This document shows, in pieces, positions 23,283 through 30,916 of a stretch of DNA of 64,000 bases (within the stretch, counting starts at the first letter, position 1; every line of letters begins with the position of its first letter). Both the position numbers and the translations under genes were made by a program. The stretch is from Bradyrhizobium iriomotense (lineage in GTDB: Bacteria > Pseudomonadota > Alphaproteobacteria > Rhizobiales > Xanthobacteraceae), in NCBI RefSeq assembly GCF_018130765.1, contig NZ_JAFCJZ010000007.1:62001-126000 (forward strand). The letters are read 5' to 3'. Under the pieces are notes generated by a model that saw only the letters and a list, made by a program, of their open reading frames with translations, was not told where the DNA came from and searched no databases.

Positions 23283-24157
23283 GAATTATACTTCTGGGAC
23301 CGCCGGGGTCGGGCAAGGGGACCCAGGCGCAGCTCTTGGTGGAGCGCTATGGCATCGTCCAGCTTTCGACCGGCGAGATGCTGCGCGCGGCCGTTGCGGC
23401 GGGAACGCCGGTCGGTCTGAAGGCCAAGGAAGTCATGGCCGCCGGCGGGCTCGTGCCCGACGAGGTCGTGGTTGGAATCATCTCCGACCGGATCGACGAG
23501 CCGGACGCCAAGAACGGTTTCATCCTCGACGGTTTCCCGCGCACCGTGCCGCAGGCCGAGGCGCTGGATGAATTGCTCAAGCACAAGCACCTCAAGCTCG
23601 ATGCGGTGATCGAGCTCCGGGTCAACGAGAGCGCGCTTCTGAGCCGGGTCGAGACCCGCGTCGCCCAGATGCGGGAGCGGGGCGAGGAGGTCCGACTCGA
23701 TGACACCCCGGAGGTCCTGAGCAAGCGTCTAGCCAGCTACCGCAGCCAGACGGAACCCCTGATTCACTACTATTCCGAGCGGCGGAAGCTCTCCACCATC
23801 GATGGCATGATGGCCATCGACGAGGTCACCCGCGCTATCCACCGCCAGCTCCTGGCGCTTGGGGCGGTCGAGCCCAAGACCCATGCCCGCAGCGCGGCCA
23901 AGGCGGCCCCGGCCAAGAAGGCCAAGGCGGCGAAGAAAGCGGCCAAAAAGCCTGCGAAAACGGCCAAAAAGGCCGCCAAATCGGCCAAAACCGCCAAAAA
24001 GGCGGCCAAGAAGGCCGTGAAGGGTGCCAAGAAGGCAGCCAAGAAAACGACCAAGAAAACCGCTAAAAAGGCAGCCAAAAAGATCGCCAAGAAGGCTGTC
24101 AAAAAGAGTGCCAAAAAGGCCGCAAAAAAGGTCACGAAAAAGCGAGCCAAGCGCTAG
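23279..24157 (+). CDS. adk: Adenylate kinase with histone-H1-like lysine/alanine-rich tail
   Basis: Residues 1-198 are a complete short-lid adenylate kinase (ATP + AMP to 2 ADP): P-loop [10 protein letters not shown] (residues 7-16), AMP-site [20 protein letters not shown], and a short lid around [11 protein letters not shown]. From about residue 202 to 292 the protein becomes a tail of KKAAKK-type repeats in which about 39 of 91 residues are lysine and the rest mostly alanine, as in eukaryotic H1 tails and bacterial H1-like proteins. Adenylate kinases normally end where the tail begins. The start overlaps the secY-paralog stop (ATGA), as expected for translational coupling. The tail may bind nucleic acid or ribosomes, or be removed; this cannot be decided from the sequence. 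Confidence 0.93.
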   Translation: MRIILLGPPGSGKGTQAQLLVERYGIVQLSTGEMLRAAVAAGTPVGLKAKEVMAAGGLVPDEVVVGIISDRIDEPDAKNGFILDGFPRTVPQAEALDELLKHKHLKLDAVIELRVNESALLSRVETRVAQMRERGEEVRLDDTPEVLSKRLASYRSQTEPLIHYYSERRKLSTIDGMMAIDEVTRAIHRQLLALGAVEPKTHARSAAKAAPAKKAKAAKKAAKKPAKTAKKAAKSAKTAKKAAKKAVKGAKKAAKKTTKKTAKKAAKKIAKKAVKKSAKKAAKKVTKKRAKR

Positions 24158-24163
24158 CAGCGG

Positions 24164-24193
24164 TTGACGAAAGCCCCTGGAATCCCCTAATAA
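24164..24193 (+). promoter_or_regulatory. Candidate promoter of the alpha operon (rpsM)
   Basis: TTGACG at 24164-24169 and TAATAA at 24188-24193 are 18 bases apart, directly after the adk stop. The expected transcript would have a leader of about 145 bases before rpsM, room for the translational control known for alpha operons elsewhere. Confidence 0.4.
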
Positions 24194-24343
24194 GCCCCGC
24201 ATCCAAGTCGGATAGTTTCAGACGATGCCGGGCCCCAGGAAGACCGGGGGTGGGCGTCGTGTTCGCGTTTGTGAACACCTGCCCGAGAACGCAAGCACTT
24301 AAGCCCGATTCCTGACGAGGGATCGGCAACAGGAGAGAAGGCC

Positions 24344-24712
24344 GTGGCCCGTATTGCCGGCGTGAACATTCCCACCAACAAGCGCGTGCTGATCGCGCTT
24401 CAGTACATCCATGGCATCGGCCCGAAGATCGCCGGTGACATCATCGAGAAGGTGAAGATCCCCGAGGATCGTCGCGTCAATCAGCTCAGCGACGCCGAAG
24501 TTCTCCAGATCCGCGAAGTGATCGACCGTGACTATCTCGTCGAGGGCGATTTGCGTCGCGAGGTCGGCATCAATATCAAGCGTCTGATGGACCTCGGCTG
24601 CTATCGCGGCCTGCGCCATCGTCGCGGTCTGCCGGTGCGCGGTCAGCGTACCCACACCAATGCGCGTACGCGCAAGGGTCCGGCCAAGGCCATCGCCGGC
24701 AAGAAGAAGTAA
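24344..24712 (+). CDS. rpsM: 30S ribosomal protein S13
   Basis: S13 links the 30S head to the 50S subunit and P-site tRNA. The GTG start after AGGAGAG gives 122 residues: [20 protein letters not shown] and [19 protein letters not shown] are diagnostic. It follows a 186-base gap after adk. No rpmJ (L36) is encoded in that gap, although many bacteria have it there. A hairpin with a T-run lies between rpsM and rpsK. Confidence 0.98.
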   Translation: MARIAGVNIPTNKRVLIALQYIHGIGPKIAGDIIEKVKIPEDRRVNQLSDAEVLQIREVIDRDYLVEGDLRREVGINIKRLMDLGCYRGLRHRRGLPVRGQRTHTNARTRKGPAKAIAGKKK

Positions 24713-24731
24713 GTTTTCGAATCCAATCGCG

Positions 24732-24772
24732 GCGTGTGGCGAAAGGGGATGACCCGTTCGCCACGCGCTTTT
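24732..24772 (+). terminator. Terminator-like hairpin between rpsM and rpsK
   Basis: A twelve-base stem with one G-T pair (24732-24743 with 24757-24768, built on GTGGCGAA / TTCGCCAC) encloses a 13-base loop and ends in TTTT. It looks like an intrinsic terminator or attenuator inside the alpha operon. Confidence 0.55.
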
Positions 24773-24834
24773 CGTTCCACAGGTGTAGCCGCTGGCATTA
24801 CGGCGGCGTTTGAGATCTTCAGGAAAGGGACTCA

Positions 24835-25224
24835 ATGGGCAAGGAAGCCACCCGCGTTCGCCGTCGTGAGCGCAAGAACATCGCCTCCGGCGTTGCGCAC
24901 GTGAACTCGTCGTTCAACAACACGACCATCACCATCACCGACGCGCAGGGCAACACGATTGCCTGGTCTTCCGCCGGCACGATGGGCTTCAAGGGCTCGC
25001 GCAAGTCGACCCCGTACGCCGCGCAGGTTGCCGCCGAGGACGTGTCGAAGAAGGCGCAGGAGCACGGCATGCGCACGCTGGAAGTCGAAGTCGCCGGTCC
25101 CGGTTCGGGCCGCGAGTCGGCGCTCCGCGCGCTGCAGGCCGCTGGCTTCACCGTTACCTCGATCCGCGACGTGACCACGATCCCGCACAACGGTTGCCGT
25201 CCCCGCAAGCGTCGGCGCGTTTGA
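24835..25224 (+). CDS. rpsK: 30S ribosomal protein S11
   Basis: S11 lies on the 30S platform near the Shine-Dalgarno helix. The 129-residue product contains [20 protein letters not shown], the central block [19 protein letters not shown] and the C-terminal RNA-binding end [22 protein letters not shown] ribosome-binding site precedes the ATG. rpoA follows after 112 bases. Confidence 0.98.
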   Translation: MGKEATRVRRRERKNIASGVAHVNSSFNNTTITITDAQGNTIAWSSAGTMGFKGSRKSTPYAAQVAAEDVSKKAQEHGMRTLEVEVAGPGSGRESALRALQAAGFTVTSIRDVTTIPHNGCRPRKRRRV

Positions 25225-25336
25225 TACCAAATTGCGGGCGCATCGGCGCCCGCAATGACTTTTGCAAGAAGCCGCGGGTGCGACCTGCGGCCTTTCTCCA
25301 ACGCCAGTGTCTGCAACGGCAGTTCGACTGGCCTGT

Positions 25337-26368
25337 ATGGGTGAAACAGTGACGATCCAGAAAAATTGGCAAGAACTGATTCGGCCGAACAAGCTCCAGA
25401 TTCAGCCCGGCAGCGATCCCTCGCGTTTTGCGACCATCGTCGCCGAGCCGCTCGAGCGCGGCTTCGGCCAGACCCTCGGCAACGCGCTGCGCCGCATCCT
25501 GCTCTCCTCGCTCCAGGGCGCGGCGGTGCAGTCGGTGCACATCGACGGCGTGCTGCACGAGTTCTCCTCGATCGCGGGCGTCCGTGAGGACGTCACCGAC
25601 ATCGTGCTCAACATCAAGGACATCTCGATCAAGATGCAGGGCGAAGGCCCCAAGCGCATGGTCGTGAAGAAGCAGGGCCCGGGTGTCGTCACCGCCGGCG
25701 ACATCCAGACCGTGGGCGACGTCGTGGTGCTGAACCCGGACTTGCAGATCTGCACCCTCGACGAGGGCGCCGAGATCCGCATGGAGTTCACGGTCTCGAC
25801 CGGCAAGGGCTACGTCCCCGCCGAGCGCAACCGTCCCGAGGACGCGCCGATCGGCCTGATCCCGGTCGACAGCCTGTACTCGCCGGTCCGCAAGGTTTCT
25901 TACAAGGTCGAGAACACCCGCGAGGGCCAGATCCTCGACTATGACAAGCTGACCATGACGATCGAGACCAACGGCGCGCTGACGCCGGATGATTCCGTGG
26001 CCTATGCCGCGCGCATCCTCCAGGACCAGCTCAACGTGTTCGTCAACTTCGAAGAGCCGCGCAAGGAAGTCGCCCAGGAGATCATCCCGGACCTCGCCTT
26101 CAACCCGGCCTTCCTCAAGAAGGTGGACGAGCTCGAGCTGTCGGTGCGTTCGGCCAACTGCTTGAAGAACGACAATATCGTCTACATCGGCGACCTCGTG
26201 CAGAAGAGCGAAGCGGAAATGCTCCGCACCCCGAACTTCGGCCGCAAGTCGCTGAACGAGATCAAGGAAGTGCTGGCCCAGATGGGTCTGCATCTCGGCA
26301 TGGAAGTGCCGGGTTGGCCGCCGGAGAACATCGACGAGCTCGCCAAGCGCTTCGAGGATCATTACTGA
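25337..26368 (+). CDS. rpoA: RNA polymerase alpha subunit
   Basis: The alpha dimer scaffolds RNA polymerase and its C-terminal domain contacts UP elements and activators. The ATG at 25337 ([20 protein letters not shown]) gives 343 residues, the alphaproteobacterial norm; an upstream in-frame start at 25262 adds 25 residues unlike the family. The N-terminal dimer part shows [20 protein letters not shown]. The C-terminal domain contains [20 protein letters not shown], including the arginine (E. coli R265) that contacts promoter DNA, and [16 protein letters not shown]. No rpsD lies between rpsK and rpoA, as in other alphaproteobacteria. Confidence 0.98.
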   Translation: MGETVTIQKNWQELIRPNKLQIQPGSDPSRFATIVAEPLERGFGQTLGNALRRILLSSLQGAAVQSVHIDGVLHEFSSIAGVREDVTDIVLNIKDISIKMQGEGPKRMVVKKQGPGVVTAGDIQTVGDVVVLNPDLQICTLDEGAEIRMEFTVSTGKGYVPAERNRPEDAPIGLIPVDSLYSPVRKVSYKVENTREGQILDYDKLTMTIETNGALTPDDSVAYAARILQDQLNVFVNFEEPRKEVAQEIIPDLAFNPAFLKKVDELELSVRSANCLKNDNIVYIGDLVQKSEAEMLRTPNFGRKSLNEIKEVLAQMGLHLGMEVPGWPPENIDELAKRFEDHY

Positions 26369-26382
26369 TCCGCTTTTCACCG

Positions 26383-26413
26383 TCGCGGCCGGACATATCC
26401 GGCCGCGATTTTT
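26383..26413 (+). terminator. Rho-independent terminator-like hairpin after rpoA
   Basis: An eleven-base perfect stem TCGCGGCCGGA / TCCGGCCGCGA with a CATA loop is followed by TTTTT, 15 bases after the rpoA stop and before rplQ. It is one of the strongest terminators in the window, so rplQ either has its own promoter or relies on read-through. Confidence 0.75.
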
Positions 26414-26491
26414 ATGGGCGAACGCAGGAAGCCCACCTGAGCAACTGGTCCGACGAACCGTCGCGGCAGTTCATACGTAAGGAATAGACAC

Positions 26492-26908
26492 ATGCGTCAC
26501 GGCAAGGTTCATCGGAAGCTCAACCGCACGGCCGAGCACCGCCGCGCGATGTTCGCCAACATGGCGGCCGCGCTGATCAAGCACGAGCAGATCGTCACCA
26601 CGCTGCCGAAGGCCAAGGAGCTCCGTCCGATCGTCGAGAAGCTCGTCACCCTCGGCAAGAAGGGCGGGCTGGCCATGCGCCGCCAGGCGATCTCCGAGAT
26701 GCGCGACAAGGATCAGGTCAAGAAGCTCTTCGACACGCTGGCGACCCGCTACAAGGACCGCCAGGGCGGCTACACCCGCATCATCAAGGCCGGCTTCCGC
26801 TACGGCGACAACGCCGCGATGGCCGTGATCGAGTTCGTCGATCGCGACGTCGATGCCAAGGGCCAGGACTCCGGTCCGGTGCAGGAGAAGGAAGCCGAGG
26901 CGGCGTAA
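26492..26908 (+). CDS. rplQ: 50S ribosomal protein L17
   Basis: L17 is near the tunnel exit. The 138-residue product starts [20 protein letters not shown] and contains [20 protein letters not shown] and [20 protein letters not shown], the family signatures, with a short acidic/alanine tail (QEKEAEAA). It ends the super-operon and is followed by a clear terminator. Confidence 0.97.
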   Translation: MRHGKVHRKLNRTAEHRRAMFANMAAALIKHEQIVTTLPKAKELRPIVEKLVTLGKKGGLAMRRQAISEMRDKDQVKKLFDTLATRYKDRQGGYTRIIKAGFRYGDNAAMAVIEFVDRDVDAKGQDSGPVQEKEAEAA

Positions 26909-26930
26909 GCTGTTTCTGCGATATGGATTG

Positions 26931-26957
26931 AAAACGGCGCCCTCGGGCGCCGTTTTT
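26931..26957 (+). terminator. Rho-independent terminator of the ribosomal super-operon
   Basis: A nine-base stem ACGGCGCCC / GGGCGCCGT, flanked by AAA and TTTT runs, stands 22 bases after the rplQ stop. The A/T flanks make it bidirectional, serving the convergent gene at 26986 as well. Confidence 0.85.
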
Positions 26958-26985
26958 GTTTCTGGAATGGTGCGGATCCGAAGGA

Positions 26986-27963
26986 CTATTCCTCCTTGAT
27001 CCCCGCTCGTTGCGCGATCTCCTTCATCTCGGCGGTCTCCTTGCCGATGGTGCCTGCCCAGTCGCTGTAGCGCACGAAGCCCGGTTCGAAGCCGACCTGG
27101 GTGAAGCGCTCGATGACCGAAGGGGTGTTGACGATCTCCTCCAGCGTCGTCGTCAGCTTGTCGCGAACGGCCGGCGGCAGCCCCTTGGGTGCGACCACAG
27201 CGCCCCAGGACGCGAAGTCGACGCCGCTGTAGCCGAGCTCGGCTAGCGTCGGCACGTCGGGCAGGAACGGCGTGCGCTTGCCCGAGAACACCGCGAGCAC
27301 TTTGACGGTGCCGGCCTCGATCTGCGGCTTCACGGCGATCACGGTGTCGACGTGGTACTGGATGTGCTTGCCGATCAGGTCGTTCATCGCGGGGGCGCTG
27401 CCCTTGTAGGGCAGGTGGACCATCTTGATTCCGGCGGCCGATTTGAACAGCTCGCCGGCGAAATGCGAGACGGTCGCGACGCCGAAGGAGGCCAGCGACA
27501 GCTTGTCGGGATTGGCCTTCGCTTCGGCAACGAGTGCAGCGACGTCCGAGATCGGATTGTCCTTGTAGGTAACCAGCGCCAGCGTGGTCTGGCCGATCCG
27601 ACCGATAGGCTCGAAATCCTTGGTGGCGTCGTAAGGCACGCTTTCCTTCACGGCCGCCGGCAGGGTGAAGCTCGAGTTCGAGCTGTAGAACAGGGTGTAT
27701 CCGTCGGGTGCCGCGCGCGCCGCTTCCTTGGCCGCGATCGTGGTGCCGCCGCCCGGACGGTTCATGATGACCACGGGCTTGCCGAGCCGGGTCTCAAGCT
27801 CGCCGCCGAAGATGCGCGCGAGCACGTCCGAGGCGCCGCCGGGCGGGAACGGGACGAGCAGTTGCAACGACTTTTCCGGATAGACCGCTTGAGCCGATGC
27901 GAGCGAAGTGCCGCCGATCAGGCCGATCAACCCGAGGACAACAGTGAGAGTCGTTGATTTCAT
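26986..27963 (-). CDS. Tripartite tricarboxylate transporter-type periplasmic binding protein (TctC/Bug family)
   Basis: The 325-residue protein starts best at MKSTTLTVVLGLIGLIGGTS, a signal peptide with likely cleavage after ASA-Q; an ATG seven codons upstream is possible. Mature-protein signatures are YPEKSLQLLVPFPPGGASDV, the ligand-loop NRPGGGTTIAAKEAARA and LPYKGSAPAMNDLIG. Bug proteins bind carboxylates in the periplasm and feed TctAB permeases, but many are orphans. No tctA or tctB is nearby, so it may be a sensor subunit or share a permease encoded elsewhere. The ligand cannot be inferred. It is convergent with rplQ. Confidence 0.9.
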   Translation of the reverse strand: MKSTTLTVVLGLIGLIGGTSLASAQAVYPEKSLQLLVPFPPGGASDVLARIFGGELETRLGKPVVIMNRPGGGTTIAAKEAARAAPDGYTLFYSSNSSFTLPAAVKESVPYDATKDFEPIGRIGQTTLALVTYKDNPISDVAALVAEAKANPDKLSLASFGVATVSHFAGELFKSAAGIKMVHLPYKGSAPAMNDLIGKHIQYHVDTVIAVKPQIEAGTVKVLAVFSGKRTPFLPDVPTLAELGYSGVDFASWGAVVAPKGLPPAVRDKLTTTLEEIVNTPSVIERFTQVGFEPGFVRYSDWAGTIGKETAEMKEIAQRAGIKEE

Positions 27964-28151
27964 GCAGAGTTTTTCCGTGTTCACATGAGCAAGAGTGCTC
28001 GGTGCAGCCTAGCAATAATCGTTCCATCCGTAGACAGGACGTCCACGTTGTCGCGGGGAAGGCCGCGCAACGCCTCACTGATTGGTGAGGCCGATTGCAA
28101 CCCGATCCGCCGCGTCCGATATCACCACCACCGAACTGACGGAGATATTGC

Positions 28152-28940
28152 ATGAACATCGACCTTTCCGGAAAGACCGCACTCGTCACCGGCTCGACCG
28201 CCGGCATCGGCCACGCCATCGCCAAGGGCCTTGCCGGCTCCGGCGCCAGCGTCGTGATCAACGGCCGCGGCCAGGACAAGGTCGATGCCGCGGTGCGCAA
28301 GCTGGAAGGGACGGGCGCGAAGGTCCGCGGCATCGCTGCCGACGTTTCCACCGCCGCGGGCTGCAAGGCGCTGGTCGCGGCATTGCCCGAGGTCGACATC
28401 CTCATCAACAATGCCGGCATCTTCGAGCCGAAGGATTTTTTCGACATCCCCGACGAGGATTGGAGCCGCTTCTTCGAGGTCAACGTGATGAGCGGCGTGC
28501 GGCTGTCGCGGGCCTACATGAAGGGCATGCTCAAGCGCAACTGGGGCCGTATCGTCTTCATCTCTTCCGAGTCCGGCCTCAACATTCCCGTCGAGATGAT
28601 CCACTACGGCATGAGCAAGACGGCCCAGCTGTCGGTCGCGCGCGGCCTCGCGCAGCTTACCCGCGGTACCGGCGTCACCGTCAATTCCGTGCTGCCGGGC
28701 CCGACCTTGTCGGAGGGCGTCGAGACCTTCGTGAAGGATCTCGCGAAGCAAAACGGGCAGTCCGTGGACGAGGCCGCAGCCAATTTCGTCAAGCAGCATC
28801 GCCCGAGCTCGCTGATCCAGCGTTTTGCGAGTGTCGACGAGATCGCGAACATGGTGGTGTATGTCGCCTCGAAGGAAGCCTCCGCCACCAACGGTGCGGC
28901 GCTGCGCGCGGAAGGTGGAATCGTCAATACGATCGCCTGA
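28152..28940 (+). CDS. Short-chain dehydrogenase/reductase
   Basis: This 262-residue classical SDR uses NAD(P)(H) to oxidise or reduce a carbonyl. The cofactor motif TGSTAGIGHAIA (residues 13-24), NNAGI and the catalytic Ser-Tyr-Lys set (SS in FISSESG, then YGMSK) are intact. Residue N32 in VVINGRG and the following region give no clear cofactor choice. A DUF1330 protein starts nine bases downstream, so the two form a short operon. The substrate is unknown. Confidence 0.9.
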   Translation: MNIDLSGKTALVTGSTAGIGHAIAKGLAGSGASVVINGRGQDKVDAAVRKLEGTGAKVRGIAADVSTAAGCKALVAALPEVDILINNAGIFEPKDFFDIPDEDWSRFFEVNVMSGVRLSRAYMKGMLKRNWGRIVFISSESGLNIPVEMIHYGMSKTAQLSVARGLAQLTRGTGVTVNSVLPGPTLSEGVETFVKDLAKQNGQSVDEAAANFVKQHRPSSLIQRFASVDEIANMVVYVASKEASATNGAALRAEGGIVNTIA

Positions 28941-28949
28941 GGCCGAGTC

Positions 28950-29246
28950 ATGTCGGCTTATGTGATCTCCGAGGTCGAGGTGCGCGACAAGGCCGCGATG
29001 GAGGCCTATCGCACGCTCGCGGCGCAGACCATCGTGCAATATGGCGGCCGCTACCTCGCGCGTGGTGGCGCCGCTGAAGTGGTGGAGGGCGGCCCGCCGG
29101 CGAAGACGATCATCATCGTGGAGTTTCCATCGATGGCGCGGGCGCGCGAATGGTACGCATCGGTCGAATATGCCGAAGCGCTCAAGCTGCGGCGAACGGC
29201 CCTGGAGCGGCGGTTGATGTTCGTTGAAGGGGTGCCGGTGCTGTAG
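28950..29246 (+). CDS. DUF1330 family protein
   Basis: A 98-residue protein of the DUF1330 dimeric alpha/beta-barrel type. The family pattern is visible in YVISEVEVRDKAAMEAYRTL, YGGRYLARGG and IIIVEFPSMARAREWYASVE. Related small barrels bind or modify small organic substrates, but DUF1330 has no settled biochemical role. It follows the SDR by nine bases. A palindromic repeat begins at its stop codon. Confidence 0.88.
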   Translation: MSAYVISEVEVRDKAAMEAYRTLAAQTIVQYGGRYLARGGAAEVVEGGPPAKTIIIVEFPSMARAREWYASVEYAEALKLRRTALERRLMFVEGVPVL

Positions 29247-29336
29247 GGTGGGCAAAGCGCAAGCGTGCCCACCACTTTGATTGCGCGTGTCGAGAAGATG
29301 GTGGGCACGGCGCAAGTGCGCCTTTGCCCACCCTAC
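29243..29336. repeat. Palindromic intergenic repeat, family A copy 1
   Basis: Perfect 15-base ends GTAGGGTGGGCAAAG (29243-29257) and its complement (29322-29336) bound a 94-base element with an inner inverted pair built on GTGCCCACCA / TGGTGGGCAC. A second copy is at 43015-43105. It lies between the convergent DUF1330 and dehydrogenase genes and overlaps the DUF1330 stop. Confidence 0.85.
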
Positions 29337-29346
29337 GAGATCTTCG

Positions 29347-30360
29347 CTACCACCCCTCCAGTACGATCTTGCCGCGCGACTTGCCGCTCTCCAGGAGCGC
29401 ATGCGCGCGCTTGAGGTTGGCGGCATTGATCGTGCCAAAGGTCTGGTCGAGCGTCGTGCGCAGCACGCCCTTGTCGATGAGGTCGGCGACGTCGTTGAGC
29501 AGATGATGCTGCGCGATCATGTCCGGGGTCTGGAACGAGGAGCGCGTGAACATCGATTCCCAGTGCACCGAGATCGCCTTGCCCTTGAACGTGCTCATGG
29601 CGAATTCCGGGGGATCGTCGATCAGGCCGAACCGTCCCTGCGGAGCCATGAACTCCGCGATCGCCTTGTAGTGCTGATCGGTGAAGGTGAGGCTCGCGAC
29701 CAGCGCGACCGGCGGCAGCTTCAAGCTCTCGATCTGCTCCTTCATCGGCTTGCCGTGGTCGATCACCGCATGCGCGCCGAGGTCGAGGCACCATTTCTGC
29801 GATTCCGGCCGCGTCGCGGTTGCGAGCACCGTGAGCCCGGTGAGACGGCGGGCGAGCTGGATCAGGATCGAACCGACGCCACCAGCGCCGCCCGTGATCA
29901 GCAGCGTGCGCGGATCGACGCTCTTGCCGGGCACGGCGCCGAGACGATCGAACAGCAATTCCCACGCCGTGATGGAGGTGAGGGGAAGGGCTGCCGCCTG
30001 CGCGAACGAGAGCGACTTCGGCTTGTTGCCGACGATGCGTTCATCGACCAGGTGGAATTCGGCGTTGGTGCCCTGGCGCAGGATCGAACCGGCGTAGAAC
30101 ACTTCGTCGCCCGGCTTGAACAGCGTGACATCGGGACCGACCGCATCGACCACGCCGGCTGCGTCATAGCCGAGAATCTTGGTCTCGCCCTCGGGCGGGG
30201 CGGCGCGCTTGCGCACCTTGTAATCGACCGGATTGGCCGAGATCGCCTTCACGGCAACGCGGATGTCGCGCCCCTTGGGCTCGGGTTTTGCGGTCTCGAA
30301 ATCGATCAGTGACTCCGCGTCCTCGATCGGAAGCGATTTCTTGTAGCCGACGGCCTTCAT
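29347..30360 (-). CDS. Zinc-type alcohol dehydrogenase / quinone oxidoreductase-like protein
   Basis: This 337-residue medium-chain dehydrogenase/reductase begins MKAVGYKKSLPIEDAESLID. A GroES-like domain carries ANPVDYKVRKR and GYDAAGVVDAVGPDV, and the nucleotide-binding domain has the motif LLITGGAGGVGSILIQLARR. It resembles the branch that lacks a full set of catalytic zinc ligands, so NADPH-dependent quinone or enone reduction is likely. It is divergent from an HxlR-type regulator 131 bases away, a common arrangement for redox- or electrophile-induced reductases. Confidence 0.88.
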   Translation of the reverse strand: MKAVGYKKSLPIEDAESLIDFETAKPEPKGRDIRVAVKAISANPVDYKVRKRAAPPEGETKILGYDAAGVVDAVGPDVTLFKPGDEVFYAGSILRQGTNAEFHLVDERIVGNKPKSLSFAQAAALPLTSITAWELLFDRLGAVPGKSVDPRTLLITGGAGGVGSILIQLARRLTGLTVLATATRPESQKWCLDLGAHAVIDHGKPMKEQIESLKLPPVALVASLTFTDQHYKAIAEFMAPQGRFGLIDDPPEFAMSTFKGKAISVHWESMFTRSSFQTPDMIAQHHLLNDVADLIDKGVLRTTLDQTFGTINAANLKRAHALLESGKSRGKIVLEGW

Positions 30361-30491
30361 GGCGTGTCTCCATCAGATGGCGCAGCTTGTCACGTGCGCC
30401 TGGCCTGCTAACTGTCCCGCTGGCGTCCATTTGGCAAGTACTGTAAATTCGGGGATATAGTCCCTGTTTGGATACTATTGGGAAAACACGC

Positions 30492-30866
30492 ATGAAACGG
30501 CGCAATTTTGCCCGTCGTCCCGGCTGCTCGGTCGAGGCGACGCTGGACCTGATCGACGGCAAGTGGAAGGGCGTGATCCTCTACCACCTGCAGAGCGGGA
30601 CCCAGCGCTTCGGCGAATTGCGCCGCCGGATGCCCGGCATCACTCAGCGCATGCTCACGAAACAGCTTCGTGCGCTGGAGGAGGACAAGCTCGTCATCCG
30701 CAAGGTCTATGCGGAAGTGCCGCCGCGGGTGGAGTATTGCCTCTCCGAGTTGGGTGAGAGCCTCAAGCCGGTGATCGACATCCTCAAGGCCTGGGGCGAG
30801 AGTCATCAGCAGCGGCTGTCCTGCGCGCCGCCGCCGGTGGTCGTGAAGAAGAAGCGCGCGGCATAA
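30492..30866 (+). CDS. HxlR-family transcriptional regulator
   Basis: A 124-residue winged-helix protein starting MKRRNFARRPGCSVEATLDL; an in-frame TTG at 30468 would add eight residues. The N-terminal cysteine (C12) in the GCSVE segment is at the position used for redox or electrophile sensing in several HxlR/YodB proteins. The core IDGKWKGVILYHLQSGTQRF and the recognition segment ITQRMLTKQLRALEEDKLV are typical. It likely controls the divergent dehydrogenase. The IS element lies 50 bases downstream. Confidence 0.9.
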   Translation: MKRRNFARRPGCSVEATLDLIDGKWKGVILYHLQSGTQRFGELRRRMPGITQRMLTKQLRALEEDKLVIRKVYAEVPPRVEYCLSELGESLKPVIDILKAWGESHQQRLSCAPPPVVVKKKRAA

Positions 30867-30916
30867 GTTTCTAGAGACGCCGGCGTCGCATTCTCCGTGT
30901 CGTCCCTGCGAACGCA

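Noticed and set aside
23882..24154. Lysine-rich tail as a separate H1-like gene
   Set aside because: There is no internal start codon with a ribosome-binding site and the frame is continuous with adk.
23729..24202. Minus-strand frame opposite the adk tail, rich in Leu, Phe and Gly
   Set aside because: It is the complement of the Lys/Ala repeats and has no independent start signal or homology.
28122..29438. 438-residue minus-strand frame opposite the SDR and DUF1330 genes
   Set aside because: Both plus-strand genes have intact active-site motifs; the antisense frame has none.
30421..30491. HxlR operator of the TACT-N7-AGTA type
   Set aside because: ACT and AGT fragments occur between the divergent genes, but their spacing does not fit a clean palindrome.
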